The position numbers were made by a program, and so were the translations under genes. A DNA stretch of 64,000 nucleotides. Origin: Seonamhaeicola algicola (GTDB taxonomy: Bacteria > Bacteroidota > Bacteroidia > Flavobacteriales > Flavobacteriaceae). How positions within the stretch are numbered: the first letter of the stretch is position 1; each line of letters begins with the position of its first letter. A model generated the notes under the pieces. It was not told where the DNA came from and made no database searches. It saw nothing but the letters and a program-made list of their open reading frames with translations. The stretch lies in assembly GCF_007997385.1 (NCBI RefSeq), contig NZ_VOSC01000025.1:680691-744690 (forward strand). The letters run 5' to 3'. Positions 46,324-56,594 of this stretch are shown one piece after another.

Positions 46324-48858
46324 ATGAACAAGCGTAATTTAACCTCACTTTTATTACTTACTTTTTGTTTTTTTACTTGGGCACAAGAAACAATAAACAC
46401 TAGTAATAGAGAAACAGATTTTAATTTTAATTGGAAGTTTCATTTACAAGATGATACAACACTTCCTACAACAATTCCAATAGCCGATACTAATTGGCGC
46501 GATATAAGATTACCGCATGATTTTGGTGTAGAGCAATCTTTTAGTAAAGAATTTGAAGGCTGTACAGGGTATTTACCAGGTGGTGTTGGGTTATATCAAA
46601 AGCATTTTAAACTACAAGGAAATACTGATAATAAAAATGTTTATGTGTTGTTTGATGGTGTATATAACAATGCTACTTTTTGGCTGAATGGAAAAAAATT
46701 AGGCGAAAACCCATACGGATACTCACCTGTTTATTTTGATTTAACACCGCATTTAAATAAAACATCAGAAAACATTTTAACAGTTCATGTAGATCATTCA
46801 AGGTATGCAGACTCGCGTTGGTATACTGGCGGAGGTATTTACAGAAATGTAAAATTAATTACTGTAAATAAATTACATATTCCTGTTTGGGGTACATTTA
46901 TAAAAACACCCGTTGCTACTAAAGAAAAAGCAACCATTAATTTAGAAACAACTGTTAATAATCAGTGGTCTAAAAAAAGCAAATTCACTTTAGTTACTAA
47001 AATCATTGATAATACAGGAAACGAGGTTGCATTAAAAGAAGATAAGCTAACGTTAAAAGGCAACAATAAACAAGTGTTTACGCAAGATTTTTCGGTGTTA
47101 AACCCCAAATTATGGGATACTAAAAACCCCAACATGTACAAAGCAGTAACTAGCATTGTGCATAAAGGAGAAGTGTTAGATACTTACACAACGCCTTTTG
47201 GTATTAGAAGTTTACGTTTTGATGCTAAATCGGGCTTTTATTTAAATGAAGAACCAACATTAGTTAAAGGTGTTTGTTTGCACCATGCTGCTGGTTTGGT
47301 TGGGGCTGCTGTTCCTAAAGGTGTTTGGAAACGTCGTTTACAAGCATTACAAGCCTGTGGTGTAAACGCTATTAGAACAGCTCATAACCCATATTCAGAA
47401 GAATTTTTAGAGTTATGTGATGAAATGGGAATTCTAGTTCAAAATGAATTTTTTGATGAATGGGATTATGCCAAAGATAAACGTAAAAATTACCATGATA
47501 GAAATACAGATTATATTACCCGCGGTTATGTTGAACATTTTCAAAAATGGGCAAAAAGTGATTTAACACGTACTATGTTGCGCGATAGAAATCACCCATC
47601 AGTATTTCAATGGAGTATTGGTAATGAAATTGAATGGACATATTTACATTACAGATATGATACTGGTTTCTGGAAAGATCCTAATAATCCACAAGCAGCT
47701 GGTGGTTATTGGGGTAGTGCGCCTATTTTATCACCTGAAGAAATTAAAGCTAATTATGATGCTGCTAAAAAAGGAGAACATATTTTAACTGAAACAGCAC
47801 ATAAATTAGCAAAATGGACAAGGGCTTTAGACCCTACCAGAGTATTAACAACCAATATGGTAGTGCCGCAAACAAGTATGGTTAGTGGGTATGCCAATGC
47901 TGTTGATATTTCAGGGTTTAGTTACCGAAATTTAGATATTGCTTGGGCTAATAAACATTGGCCAGATAGACATATAACCATTAACGAAAACCCAGGAACT
48001 TGGGATGATTGGAAGCAAGTACTAGAAAACCCTGGCGTGTTCAGTATTTTTATGTGGACAGGTATTGATTATATGGGTGAGCGTGATGGAGATTGGCCTG
48101 AAAAAAGTGGTTGGGGAGATTTATTAGACTTAGCTGGTTTTAAATATCAAGGTTGGAATTATTTTAAAAGCATTTGGGTAGATGAGCCTCATATTTCTAT
48201 TGGTACTTTACCCGTTGCTAAATCTGGTTTCAAGCAAACCGGAATTTCTGGCCAGCAATTACCAGAAAATAGTAACGCCTACAAATGGAGAGACTCTAAC
48301 ATGCATTGGAACTATGAAGAAGGTGAACAGGTAGTTGTAGAGGTGTGTTCAAACTACTCTATTGTAGAGCTGTTTTTAAATGGTCGTTCATTGGGTAGTA
48401 GAAGCATGTCTGAAAGTCCTGATAGGCTATTCCGTTGGACAATTCCATTTGAAGCAGGTACGCTTACAGCTAAAGCAGGTTTTGGTTCGCAAAAAGTTAC
48501 AGCTCAAATACAAACAACATCAAAACCAGTTGGCTTTACGCTAACAGCCGATAAAACAATCTTAGAGGCAAATGGGTATGATGTATCTCATTTTGTGGTA
48601 CAATTGGTTGATGCAAATGGTTTGCCAGTTAAAACTGAAAATGCAAAATTTGAGTTTGAAGTTGACGGTGATGCCAGAGTTTTAGGTGTAGATAATGGTG
48701 CAAGAAATAATATTCAAGATTTTAAATCTAATAGTTTAACAAGTGCAAAAGGTAGAGCTTTAATGATTTTACAATCTAACCTAAATCCTGGCACAGTTAA
48801 AGTAAAAGCTAAGTCCGAAGGTTTTGAAACACAAGAAATAACACTGCAAATAAAGTAG
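46324..48858 (+). CDS. GH2 family beta-galactosidase-like hydrolase
   Basis: Periplasmic GH2 enzyme of about 844 residues with a signal peptide ending near TWAQ. The order is an N-terminal sugar-binding jelly roll, an Ig-like domain, a TIM barrel and C-terminal Ig-like domains. The acid/base is Glu435 (QWSIGNEIEW) and the probable nucleophile Glu555 (ITINENPGTWDDW). A typical GH2 stretch RTAHNPYSEEFLELCDEMG is present. The ATG at 46324 is preferred over an in-frame TTG at 46297 because it directly begins the signal peptide. Release of terminal beta-linked galactose from desulfated oligosaccharides is the likely role. Glucuronidase or mannosidase activity is possible within GH2. Confidence 0.9.
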   Translation: MNKRNLTSLLLLTFCFFTWAQETINTSNRETDFNFNWKFHLQDDTTLPTTIPIADTNWRDIRLPHDFGVEQSFSKEFEGCTGYLPGGVGLYQKHFKLQGNTDNKNVYVLFDGVYNNATFWLNGKKLGENPYGYSPVYFDLTPHLNKTSENILTVHVDHSRYADSRWYTGGGIYRNVKLITVNKLHIPVWGTFIKTPVATKEKATINLETTVNNQWSKKSKFTLVTKIIDNTGNEVALKEDKLTLKGNNKQVFTQDFSVLNPKLWDTKNPNMYKAVTSIVHKGEVLDTYTTPFGIRSLRFDAKSGFYLNEEPTLVKGVCLHHAAGLVGAAVPKGVWKRRLQALQACGVNAIRTAHNPYSEEFLELCDEMGILVQNEFFDEWDYAKDKRKNYHDRNTDYITRGYVEHFQKWAKSDLTRTMLRDRNHPSVFQWSIGNEIEWTYLHYRYDTGFWKDPNNPQAAGGYWGSAPILSPEEIKANYDAAKKGEHILTETAHKLAKWTRALDPTRVLTTNMVVPQTSMVSGYANAVDISGFSYRNLDIAWANKHWPDRHITINENPGTWDDWKQVLENPGVFSIFMWTGIDYMGERDGDWPEKSGWGDLLDLAGFKYQGWNYFKSIWVDEPHISIGTLPVAKSGFKQTGISGQQLPENSNAYKWRDSNMHWNYEEGEQVVVEVCSNYSIVELFLNGRSLGSRSMSESPDRLFRWTIPFEAGTLTAKAGFGSQKVTAQIQTTSKPVGFTLTADKTILEANGYDVSHFVVQLVDANGLPVKTENAKFEFEVDGDARVLGVDNGARNNIQDFKSNSLTSAKGRALMILQSNLNPGTVKVKAKSEGFETQEITLQIK

Positions 48859-49004
48859 TAGTTTGTTAAGGTATAACTTTTAATTGAAACCAAAATTGTA
48901 ACAAAACAAGTTAAAATAATATAAGCTTAAGGTAACTAAAGCACTGTTTTAAGGGTTTATTTTTTCGTAATTTGAAGGATGTTATTTAATAAATTTCCTT
49001 GATT

Positions 49005-50654
49005 ATGAAATTCCTTAAAATAGTGCTTTTGTTTGCTATTATAGTTGCGTGTAAATCTAAAGAAGAGCCTAGAGAAACACCAGCTAAAAAACCAAATATT
49101 CTTTTTTTAGCTATTGATGATTTAAGGCCAGAAATTGGTGCTTACGGATCTGAAATAGCAATAACTCCAAATTTTGATAAGTTTGCATCTCAAGGGTTAT
49201 TATTTAATAATGCCTACTGCCAAGAACCTATTTGTAGTCCTTCACGCGCTAGTTTAATGACGGGGGCAAGACCCGAAACTATCAATGTTATTGAAAACTT
49301 CACATATTTTAGAGAAGCTAATCCAGATATTGTAACCTTGTCTCAGCACTTCAAAAATAATGGTTATGAAACTGTTCATACAGGAAAAATATATCATAAA
49401 CCAGCTTGGGCAGACCAAGAAAAATCATGGAGTAGAGAACCGGCTTATGATAAAATGACAATAAAACCAAGTAATACACCAGGCGGTTACGCATTGCCAG
49501 AAAACCAAGAATTTTCAAAAAAAGCAACGGCAGAAGTTATTGCTAAGTATGGGCCAAATGCACCAAGAAATGGCTTAGGTAAAGGGCCTGCTTATGAAAA
49601 AGCCGATGTGGAAGATACCTTTTATGAAGATGGTTATAATGCTGAATTAGCTATTGCTACAATGAAAGATATGCTTCAAAAAAATCCAAATAAACCGTTT
49701 TTTTTAGGCATGGGTATGAAAAAACCGCATTTAAACTGGTTAGCACCAAAAAAATATTGGGATTTATACAACCCAGAAGATATTGAGTTAGCCACATTAA
49801 CAGAAGCTCCTGAAAACGGAGCAACCATGGGTTTACATCCGTCTTTTGAGCTTCGCGCTAGATACGGTATACCTAAAAAAGGGCCTATTAAAGATGATCA
49901 AGCTAGAATTTTAAAACATGCATACTTAGCTTGTGTAAGCTACATTGATGCCCAAATTGGTAAAATGATTGATGCACTTGATGAAGCAGGAGTTAGAGAT
50001 AATACCATTATAATTATTTGGAGTGATCATGGTTTTCATTTAGGCGATATGGGTATTTGGTGTAAAGCTACCAATTATGAAGTTGCTACACGTGTTCCAT
50101 TAATGATCTGGACACCAAATATGCCAAAAGATACACGCGGGGTAAAATCTAACGCTTTGGTTGAGTTGGTTGATATGTATCCAACCTTATGTGAGTTAGC
50201 TGGTTTAGAAAAACCAGAACATTTAGAAGGTTATAGTTTTGCACCACTTTTAAATAACCCTAAAAAAGCATGGAAACAAGCCGCGTTTAGTCAATTTCCA
50301 ACGCCTGCATTACGTGAGTGGGCAGCAAACCCTCTATCACAAGGTATGCGAGAAACCTATTTTGGGCCATTAATTGAAGAGGTAGAAGATAAAATTAAAG
50401 CACAAATGGGAGATAAATGGAATAGAGATTTATTTGAAAATAACTTAATGGGTTATGCTATGCGTACTGAAAACTATAGGTTTATTGTATGGAAAGACTA
50501 TATAAATAAAAATACTGAACCATTATTTTATGAGTTGTATGACCATAAAACAGACCCAGGTGAAACTAAAAATATAGCCAATGAAAATCCAGAACTAGTA
50601 AAACAATTATTAGCACAATTTAATAAGGGTTGGAAAGGCAACCTTCCGAAGTAA
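49005..50654 (+). CDS. S1 family sulfatase, iduronate-2-sulfatase-like lipoprotein
   Basis: This formylglycine sulfatase of about 549 residues has lipobox cysteine at about 16, followed by KSKEEP, so it is probably periplasmic. Motifs: LAIDDLRPEIG (metal site), EPICSPSR with Cys77 as the formylglycine precursor, HTGKIYHKPAW in place of the GKWHLG of the other sulfatases here, and WSDHGFHLGDMGIWCK. Those features match the iduronate-2-sulfatase-like branch, so its target sulfate differs from the other four sulfatases. The ATG at 49005 is used; an in-frame TTG lies two codons earlier. The GH16 gene follows 17 bp after its stop. Confidence 0.92.
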   Translation: MKFLKIVLLFAIIVACKSKEEPRETPAKKPNILFLAIDDLRPEIGAYGSEIAITPNFDKFASQGLLFNNAYCQEPICSPSRASLMTGARPETINVIENFTYFREANPDIVTLSQHFKNNGYETVHTGKIYHKPAWADQEKSWSREPAYDKMTIKPSNTPGGYALPENQEFSKKATAEVIAKYGPNAPRNGLGKGPAYEKADVEDTFYEDGYNAELAIATMKDMLQKNPNKPFFLGMGMKKPHLNWLAPKKYWDLYNPEDIELATLTEAPENGATMGLHPSFELRARYGIPKKGPIKDDQARILKHAYLACVSYIDAQIGKMIDALDEAGVRDNTIIIIWSDHGFHLGDMGIWCKATNYEVATRVPLMIWTPNMPKDTRGVKSNALVELVDMYPTLCELAGLEKPEHLEGYSFAPLLNNPKKAWKQAAFSQFPTPALREWAANPLSQGMRETYFGPLIEEVEDKIKAQMGDKWNRDLFENNLMGYAMRTENYRFIVWKDYINKNTEPLFYELYDHKTDPGETKNIANENPELVKQLLAQFNKGWKGNLPK

Positions 50655-50671
50655 AAAAAAGAAAAGAAAAA

Positions 50672-52309
50672 ATGAAAACCAACAAACTAAAACACCACTT
50701 ATACTTTGTATTAGCAGTATGCTTTACACATGCTTTATTAGCTCAAAACCCGTTTACCGACCCTTCAAACAGTCAAGGTTGGATTTTAAATACAACTATT
50801 AGTGACGAATTTAATACTCCAGAATTAGATAAATCTAAATGGTGGATACTAGGTGAAAATGGAGATTACAGGAATAAATGGAAAGGTAGGGCTCCAGGGC
50901 AGTTTGCACCTCATAACGTTAAAGTTGAAGGGGGAGAATTGGTTTTAACCAGCCAATGGGAGCCAACATTTACATTTGCTAATGAAAAACAAGATGGTAC
51001 TTACTACGGAGGTACAGCAACTAGCGCAGATAATAGTAAACCAATTACTCAGGCTTGTGTTATGAGTGAAACCTATTTTAGGTATGGCTATATGGAAATT
51101 AGAGCTAAAATAGCCGATGCTCCTGTTACTTCTGCTTTTTGGACAACAGGATACCATTCTGAAATTGATATGGTTGAAAATTACGGTAAAAGACCTATTG
51201 GGAACCCAGAAGGTACCAACGCAGTTATAGAAAGAAAGCAAAGAACCAATATGATTAATTGGGATCCAGATATTCCTTCAAATCATCAAAATTGGAAAGT
51301 TGAAAATGATATGGGCGTTAGGTTAGCTGAAGATTATCATATTTACGGTTTTGAATGGGATAAAGATTATATAAGAACCTATTTTGATGGTAATTTATTA
51401 AGGGAAGTAACACGTCAATCTTTAGAGGCTAATAATCAATGGAGGCACGATTACCCACAAGAGCTTTGGTTAGATTCTGAGGTTTTCTATTGGTACGGTT
51501 TACCGGCTCAGGCAGACTTAACTTCACCAACAGCGTTTAAAATAGATTATGTGAGAATATGGCAAAAAAACATAACCACACCAAATTTTAATGCACTAGG
51601 TTTTGAAGGCCCTTTTTACTTTCAAGGGCGAAGTCAAAATTGGTGGAATGGGCCAGCAGCTAAATGGCGTATAAAAAATGAAAAATCAGCATCTGGTGAT
51701 TTTAGTTTACGTTTTCAACATTCAGGAACATTTTCAGGTAATTACACAACATTTACACCTTACGGGTCATTAAATTTACCTGCAGGCAGTAATCAAGTTA
51801 ACTTTAAGGTTTGGATAGACCCAAGTACATCAATAAGTTCATTAAGAATGATTTTAGAAAACCCATGGACGGTAATTGATATTGATGTTTCTGGCGTACA
51901 AAAAGGGCAATGGGTAGAAGTATCAAAAATATTTAGCCGTAGTGCCGCTTCAAACCAAAGTATAACAAACGGAGATAGAATTAGATTTATGCTACAATCG
52001 GCCAATGTTTCGGGGTCTCAAGCTTTGTTTTATGTAGATGATATAACATTTGCCAATACACTTAGTACAGCAAAAAATAATACTGTAAATTTCTCAATTT
52101 ACCCAAACCCAACCCAAAATAGCTTGCATATTAATTCGCCATTAAATGGTACCATTACTGTTTTCAATATGGCAGGTAATTTGGTTAAAAGTTTTCAAAA
52201 AGAAACAAGGGTAAAAAAAGTTGATGGTTTAAATTTACCATCAGGGGTGTATTTGTTTAAAATTCAGTCGGGTAACACATTTGCTACATCAAAAGTTGTA
52301 ATTAATTAA
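50672..52309 (+). CDS. T9SS-secreted GH16 endo-galactanase with C-terminal binding module
   Basis: This 545-residue protein has a signal peptide (cleavage near LLAQ). The GH16 jelly roll (about 25-300) carries the ExDxxE motif as Glu164-Ile-Asp166-Met-Val-Glu169. A beta-sandwich binding-like module follows (about 305-470, with SQNWWNGPAAKW), then a T9SS type A tail (YPNPTQNSLHI). WKGRAPGQF and FRYGYMEIRAKIADAPVTSAFW are shared with the GH16 encoded at 24048-25052, so both belong to one subfamily. As the secreted member it is the best candidate for the first attack on polymer outside the cell. The start at 50672 avoids overlap with the sulfatase gene. Subfamily and linkage are inferred. Confidence 0.9.
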   Translation: MKTNKLKHHLYFVLAVCFTHALLAQNPFTDPSNSQGWILNTTISDEFNTPELDKSKWWILGENGDYRNKWKGRAPGQFAPHNVKVEGGELVLTSQWEPTFTFANEKQDGTYYGGTATSADNSKPITQACVMSETYFRYGYMEIRAKIADAPVTSAFWTTGYHSEIDMVENYGKRPIGNPEGTNAVIERKQRTNMINWDPDIPSNHQNWKVENDMGVRLAEDYHIYGFEWDKDYIRTYFDGNLLREVTRQSLEANNQWRHDYPQELWLDSEVFYWYGLPAQADLTSPTAFKIDYVRIWQKNITTPNFNALGFEGPFYFQGRSQNWWNGPAAKWRIKNEKSASGDFSLRFQHSGTFSGNYTTFTPYGSLNLPAGSNQVNFKVWIDPSTSISSLRMILENPWTVIDIDVSGVQKGQWVEVSKIFSRSAASNQSITNGDRIRFMLQSANVSGSQALFYVDDITFANTLSTAKNNTVNFSIYPNPTQNSLHINSPLNGTITVFNMAGNLVKSFQKETRVKKVDGLNLPSGVYLFKIQSGNTFATSKVVIN

Positions 52310-52311
52310 AT

Positions 52312-54174
52312 ATGAATAAAAACATTAAATATAACTTATGGTTGTTGTTTGGTCTGTCTTTTTTTGCCTGTAAAGCACAACAAATTCAAGATGTTTCATT
52401 TTTTGAAGATTCTGAAGTTGTATCTTTTGAAGATAGGTCTCGAAGGAAATTTGATAACGCAGTTATAGCAGATTTAGACCAAGATGGTTGGCTAGATTTG
52501 TTATTAATAGAGCATTCTCGTAGAGTAGAATTGTATTGGAATAATACAGGTAAATTTGAAAAGGGTGAACCATTTATTTTTGGTGATACTCATGGCATGA
52601 CGGTTGCCGATTATAATAATGATGGCTTATTAGACGTATTGGTGCAACCCGGAGGTGGTGATGGTAAAAACCCAAGAAAATTAAGGGCTTATACCATAAA
52701 TTTAGATAGAACTATTTCAAAAGAAACAGAGTTTAAACATTTTGAAGCTAGCCGTGGACGTGCTGTAAAGTTTTTTGATGCCAATAATAATAGCGAGTTA
52801 GATTTAATTTTATCGGCATTTCCAGCAAAAAATAAATATGAAAAAGCTCATTTTTTATATAGAAAAGACACACCTAAATACTTCGCTTTTGAAAAATTAT
52901 TACCCTACGCCGATAGGTTTAATATGAGAGCCACAATTACAGATTTTAATAATGATAACATTAAAGATTTTCTGTTTTATGGCGGAAGTAAAATAATTGC
53001 CGTTCAAGGTGAAGACAATTTTGGTTTTACCGATGTAACTAATAATGTTTTGGGCAATATTTCAAATACAAACCTAGTAAGCAGTGTTTCTGAAATAGAT
53101 TTTGATAATGATGGAGATTTTGATGTGTTTCTAACCAGAGCAAAACACCCGTTTGATTCTGAAGCAGATTACAATACTGAAGATAAAACATTTTATTTTT
53201 TAGCCAGACGAAAACCTTTTCAACATGATAGTATAAAAGTAAATGGTAACTTAAAAATTGAAAACCTTCAAATGGCGTATCCGCATTTTGATGTATTTAT
53301 TGGTGCTAATAAAACACTTTTTAAGCGTACCAAAGATCAACACGGGCACCATGATTTAATACTTACGCAACAAGAAGCAAAAGGTTGGCCAAATGATACT
53401 TCAAAAAAAGGGCTATACATAGGTTATTTAGGTAATGGTTATTGGCGTATTGGTGGTTTTACTAATGCTCCAACAACAGCGGTTATTCACAACGTAATTG
53501 AAGCACCTAAAACCATTAAACTTAGAGCGCTTCCGGCTAAGTTGTTAGAAAATAGAAACGGAAAGTTTGTTGATGTTACTGCACAATTAGGTATTAATAT
53601 TAATGAACAAACAACAAGTACAGCTGTAGGCGATTTTAATAATGATGGGTGGGCAGATATGTTTGTGGTACGTTATGGAAAATCGGCTTCGGTAATTGAG
53701 CAATTCTTATATTTAAATAATAATGGTAAAGCATTTCAGCTTTCAAAAACTCACGGCATAGTTAGAAATGAGCGCGGAAGCACCGGCATGGGAGCAGAAG
53801 CGTTTGATTTTGATAAAGATGGCGATTTAGATATTATTTATGCCAATGAACGTGGTAAATGGCACTTATTTACCAATAAATTAAAACAAAAAAATAACTA
53901 CGTAGTTGTAAATGTTGGTAGTTCGCCATCGGGTAAAGCTTCAGCTATTGGCGCTGTTTTGAGGTTACAAGTAAAAAACAAAATTTATAAACGTGTAGTT
54001 GGGGCTACATCATCATCGTATTCTCAGGGACTTAATACATATTTGCATGTTGGTTTGGGTGATGAAACCACTGTTGATGCTGCCAAAATAACTTGGAGTA
54101 ATGGAGAAACAACTTCCTTTGAAATAAAAAAATTAAATAAAACCTATTTTGTAGGTAAATCAAAAAAACAATAA
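52312..54174 (+). CDS. Seven-repeat VCBS protein with C-terminal UnbV domain, lipoprotein
   Basis: This 620-residue protein is a paralog of the product of 44291-46186. It has a probable lipid anchor at about Cys20 (FFACKAQQ). Seven VCBS/FG-GAP repeats can be read (DLDQDGWLDLLL, DYNNDGLLDVLV, DANNNSELDLIL, DFNNDNIKDFLF, DFDNDGDFDVFL, DFNNDGWADMFV, DFDKDGDLDIIY), then an ASPIC/UnbV domain (about 530-620). Like its paralog it carries a central SKKGLYIGYLGNGYWRIGGF segment rich in aromatics, a candidate ligand site. The ATG starts 2 bp after the GH16 stop, so the two are translationally close. No enzyme motif was seen. Confidence 0.85.
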   Translation: MNKNIKYNLWLLFGLSFFACKAQQIQDVSFFEDSEVVSFEDRSRRKFDNAVIADLDQDGWLDLLLIEHSRRVELYWNNTGKFEKGEPFIFGDTHGMTVADYNNDGLLDVLVQPGGGDGKNPRKLRAYTINLDRTISKETEFKHFEASRGRAVKFFDANNNSELDLILSAFPAKNKYEKAHFLYRKDTPKYFAFEKLLPYADRFNMRATITDFNNDNIKDFLFYGGSKIIAVQGEDNFGFTDVTNNVLGNISNTNLVSSVSEIDFDNDGDFDVFLTRAKHPFDSEADYNTEDKTFYFLARRKPFQHDSIKVNGNLKIENLQMAYPHFDVFIGANKTLFKRTKDQHGHHDLILTQQEAKGWPNDTSKKGLYIGYLGNGYWRIGGFTNAPTTAVIHNVIEAPKTIKLRALPAKLLENRNGKFVDVTAQLGININEQTTSTAVGDFNNDGWADMFVVRYGKSASVIEQFLYLNNNGKAFQLSKTHGIVRNERGSTGMGAEAFDFDKDGDLDIIYANERGKWHLFTNKLKQKNNYVVVNVGSSPSGKASAIGAVLRLQVKNKIYKRVVGATSSSYSQGLNTYLHVGLGDETTVDAAKITWSNGETTSFEIKKLNKTYFVGKSKKQ

Positions 54175-54199
54175 ACACGATAAATTAAACTAAAAACTC

Positions 54200-56581
54200 A
54201 TGAAAAGAATAGTTGTAAAATGCTTTTTAAGTGTGCTGTTATTCGCTAGTTTTTCTAGCTGTAATAATGCTAAAGAAGAAGCTACATTAGAGCAACAAGC
54301 ACTAAATAAAATTAGCGAACTAGAAACTTTAATGGATAAAGCCAAAAGTAAATCTATTGATGTTGCCCGTGAAGAAACAACACTATGGTTTGCCAATCAA
54401 TTTTTAAAATTTGCTAATTGGGATGAAAATAACCAAGAAGCCATAACTAGACTTTTTGGTTATGAGCGTTACTATGCGCCAAAAAAAGATTCTTTAGCCA
54501 AAGCATTACCAAATTTTGAGCGCCAAAAAGTAATTGAAATTTTAGATAAAAGTATTGCAGATTTAAATAAAGAACTTAATGGCGAAACTAAGCGCCGTCC
54601 TGTAAATAAAGTAGATTGGCAAAATGCTAAAGCTGCAGATAATATGTTTGTAAGTAATGGTAAACCATCATTTCCCTACGACTATTTTTCAAAAACCGTG
54701 GGGCAGCCCTTAACAAATACCGATGTTTATAATGATCATTTAGGAGCATTATATCATGGAGGCGAAAACTTATATCCTATAGATCATGACCGTGCAATAA
54801 ATTCATTTTTATTAAATGAAGATGGTACTTTTAATGAAGAATTGATGAAGGAACTCACAGGAATTCCTGATACAAACATAGGTTTTTTATACTACTGGTC
54901 TATGGGTATTCCAGAATGGGTAGAAAAGAAAGAACCTGAAATTAGAAAAGGGCGTTCTTTATTTACTGGTTTTGATATTGATAACCCTTTGGCACGAGAT
55001 TTATGGGGCAAAATTATTAGAAAAACAGGTACACTTACAAAAGGTAAAAAAGTTACTGAATTAGGCTATGTTTTTGCAAATGAACCACATTGGTTTTCAG
55101 AAAAAGATCATTGGACTTACAGGTATAAAGAAATGAATGGTATTTCAAAATACACCTTAAATAATTTTAGAGCATGGTTAAAAAATAAATACAATAATAA
55201 CTTAGCAACGCTAAACTCAAACTGGGAAACTACATTTAAAAGTTTTGATGCTGTTACAATTGAAATTCCTATTGATACAGCTTTAAGAGGAAAACCAATT
55301 TGGTTTGATTGGTGTCGATACAACATGCACCGTAGTACAAATTGGTTTACATTTATGCAAAATGAACTACATACCGTAAACCCAGAAGCAGATACGCATA
55401 TAAAATTATTTCCAAGAACGTTTTATGAAGATGCTCGTTCACACGGAATGGATTTTGAAGCATTAACAGAACTCACAACCATGATTGGGCATGATGCCAA
55501 AGCATTAGGTAGTGCTAGTATTCGTCCGCACATAAAATCTGATTGGACCGCTCAATATGCTTATAAATGGGATGGAATGGCTATTTTACACGATTTTCTA
55601 GAATCTGTAGCACCAAATAAAATCAATGTGAATTCTGAGTCTCATTTCTTATCATCTGGCATGTGGAGAGATTTAGACACTAGAACAAGTTATGTACGTA
55701 ACGTGTATTGGTTGGCAACTTTAATGGGTATGGATGCTAATACCGGTTGGTTTTGGGCACGTGACCCAGACGGATCTCCAGAAGATAGGTTGGAAGGCGA
55801 ATTAAATTTCTTTGACCCAGGTTTAGGTGGCGCCTACGCAGGATCAAACAATATGCAGCCACATGTAACTAATGAAGTTACACAGGTTATGTATGACTTA
55901 AATTCTTTTTCTGAAGAAATTATTGAATTACGTAAACAACCCCGCCCGTTACGTTTATTTTATTCTGAAACATCAGCAATAAACACTAATAAATACATGA
56001 CGGAAACTACTAAACTATATAAATCGTTGTTTTTTGAAGGGTTGTCACTTGGTTTTGTCACCAAAAATATCATTGAAAAGCAAGATAATAACACCTGGAA
56101 TACCGTAGTTGTTTATAATACAAAGTATGTAACTAATAATGAGTTTGCTGCATTACAAACATATTTAAATAATGGTGGTACTGTTATTTTAGATTCAGAA
56201 GAAAGCCTTTCAATGGATGAATATGGTAAAAAACGTAGCCAAAAATTACAAGCAGGTAATGGTAAACTAATTGTTTTAGAAAATGCCAGTATTTCTGAAA
56301 TTAAATTAAAAGCTTTAGCTGAAGTAGCTAATGTTATGCCAGATGTTGTTGTAACCTCAGATAATGGGCAAGATTTTAAAACTACAGTATCGCGTGTTGT
56401 TAAACAAAATGATGGCTCGTATTTGGTTAATTTACTAAACGTTGGTAACAATACAGCAAAAATTACATTATCATTAAAATCAGGAACCATAAATTCTATT
56501 AAAAATTTAATGACAGGAAATACAGTTAATACAACGTTTAACCTAGCTTCAGAAGACGTGTTATTACTTGAAGTAAAATAA
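54200..56581 (+). CDS. GH42-like clan GH-A glycoside hydrolase, lipoprotein
   Basis: This 793-residue lipoprotein (cysteine at about 21) has a TIM barrel resembling GH42 beta-galactosidases. FDIDNPLARDLW precedes the acid/base Glu295 (YVFANEPHW); WLKNKYNNNLATLNSNWETTF is close to the GH42 pattern for that region; and Glu480 (NVNSESHFLSSG) is the probable nucleophile. A trimerization-like alpha/beta domain (about 600-720) and a C-terminal beta domain follow. An N-terminal helical stretch of about 100 residues is unusual for GH42. The related GH167 family, reported on kappa-carrageenan, is an alternative; I cannot separate them by eye. It lies between a VCBS/UnbV protein gene and a GH16 gene, 14-26 bp apart, so it is surely part of the operon. 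Confidence 0.8.
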   Translation: MKRIVVKCFLSVLLFASFSSCNNAKEEATLEQQALNKISELETLMDKAKSKSIDVAREETTLWFANQFLKFANWDENNQEAITRLFGYERYYAPKKDSLAKALPNFERQKVIEILDKSIADLNKELNGETKRRPVNKVDWQNAKAADNMFVSNGKPSFPYDYFSKTVGQPLTNTDVYNDHLGALYHGGENLYPIDHDRAINSFLLNEDGTFNEELMKELTGIPDTNIGFLYYWSMGIPEWVEKKEPEIRKGRSLFTGFDIDNPLARDLWGKIIRKTGTLTKGKKVTELGYVFANEPHWFSEKDHWTYRYKEMNGISKYTLNNFRAWLKNKYNNNLATLNSNWETTFKSFDAVTIEIPIDTALRGKPIWFDWCRYNMHRSTNWFTFMQNELHTVNPEADTHIKLFPRTFYEDARSHGMDFEALTELTTMIGHDAKALGSASIRPHIKSDWTAQYAYKWDGMAILHDFLESVAPNKINVNSESHFLSSGMWRDLDTRTSYVRNVYWLATLMGMDANTGWFWARDPDGSPEDRLEGELNFFDPGLGGAYAGSNNMQPHVTNEVTQVMYDLNSFSEEIIELRKQPRPLRLFYSETSAINTNKYMTETTKLYKSLFFEGLSLGFVTKNIIEKQDNNTWNTVVVYNTKYVTNNEFAALQTYLNNGGTVILDSEESLSMDEYGKKRSQKLQAGNGKLIVLENASISEIKLKALAEVANVMPDVVVTSDNGQDFKTTVSRVVKQNDGSYLVNLLNVGNNTAKITLSLKSGTINSIKNLMTGNTVNTTFNLASEDVLLLEVK

Positions 56582-56594
56582 AAATTAATATCTG

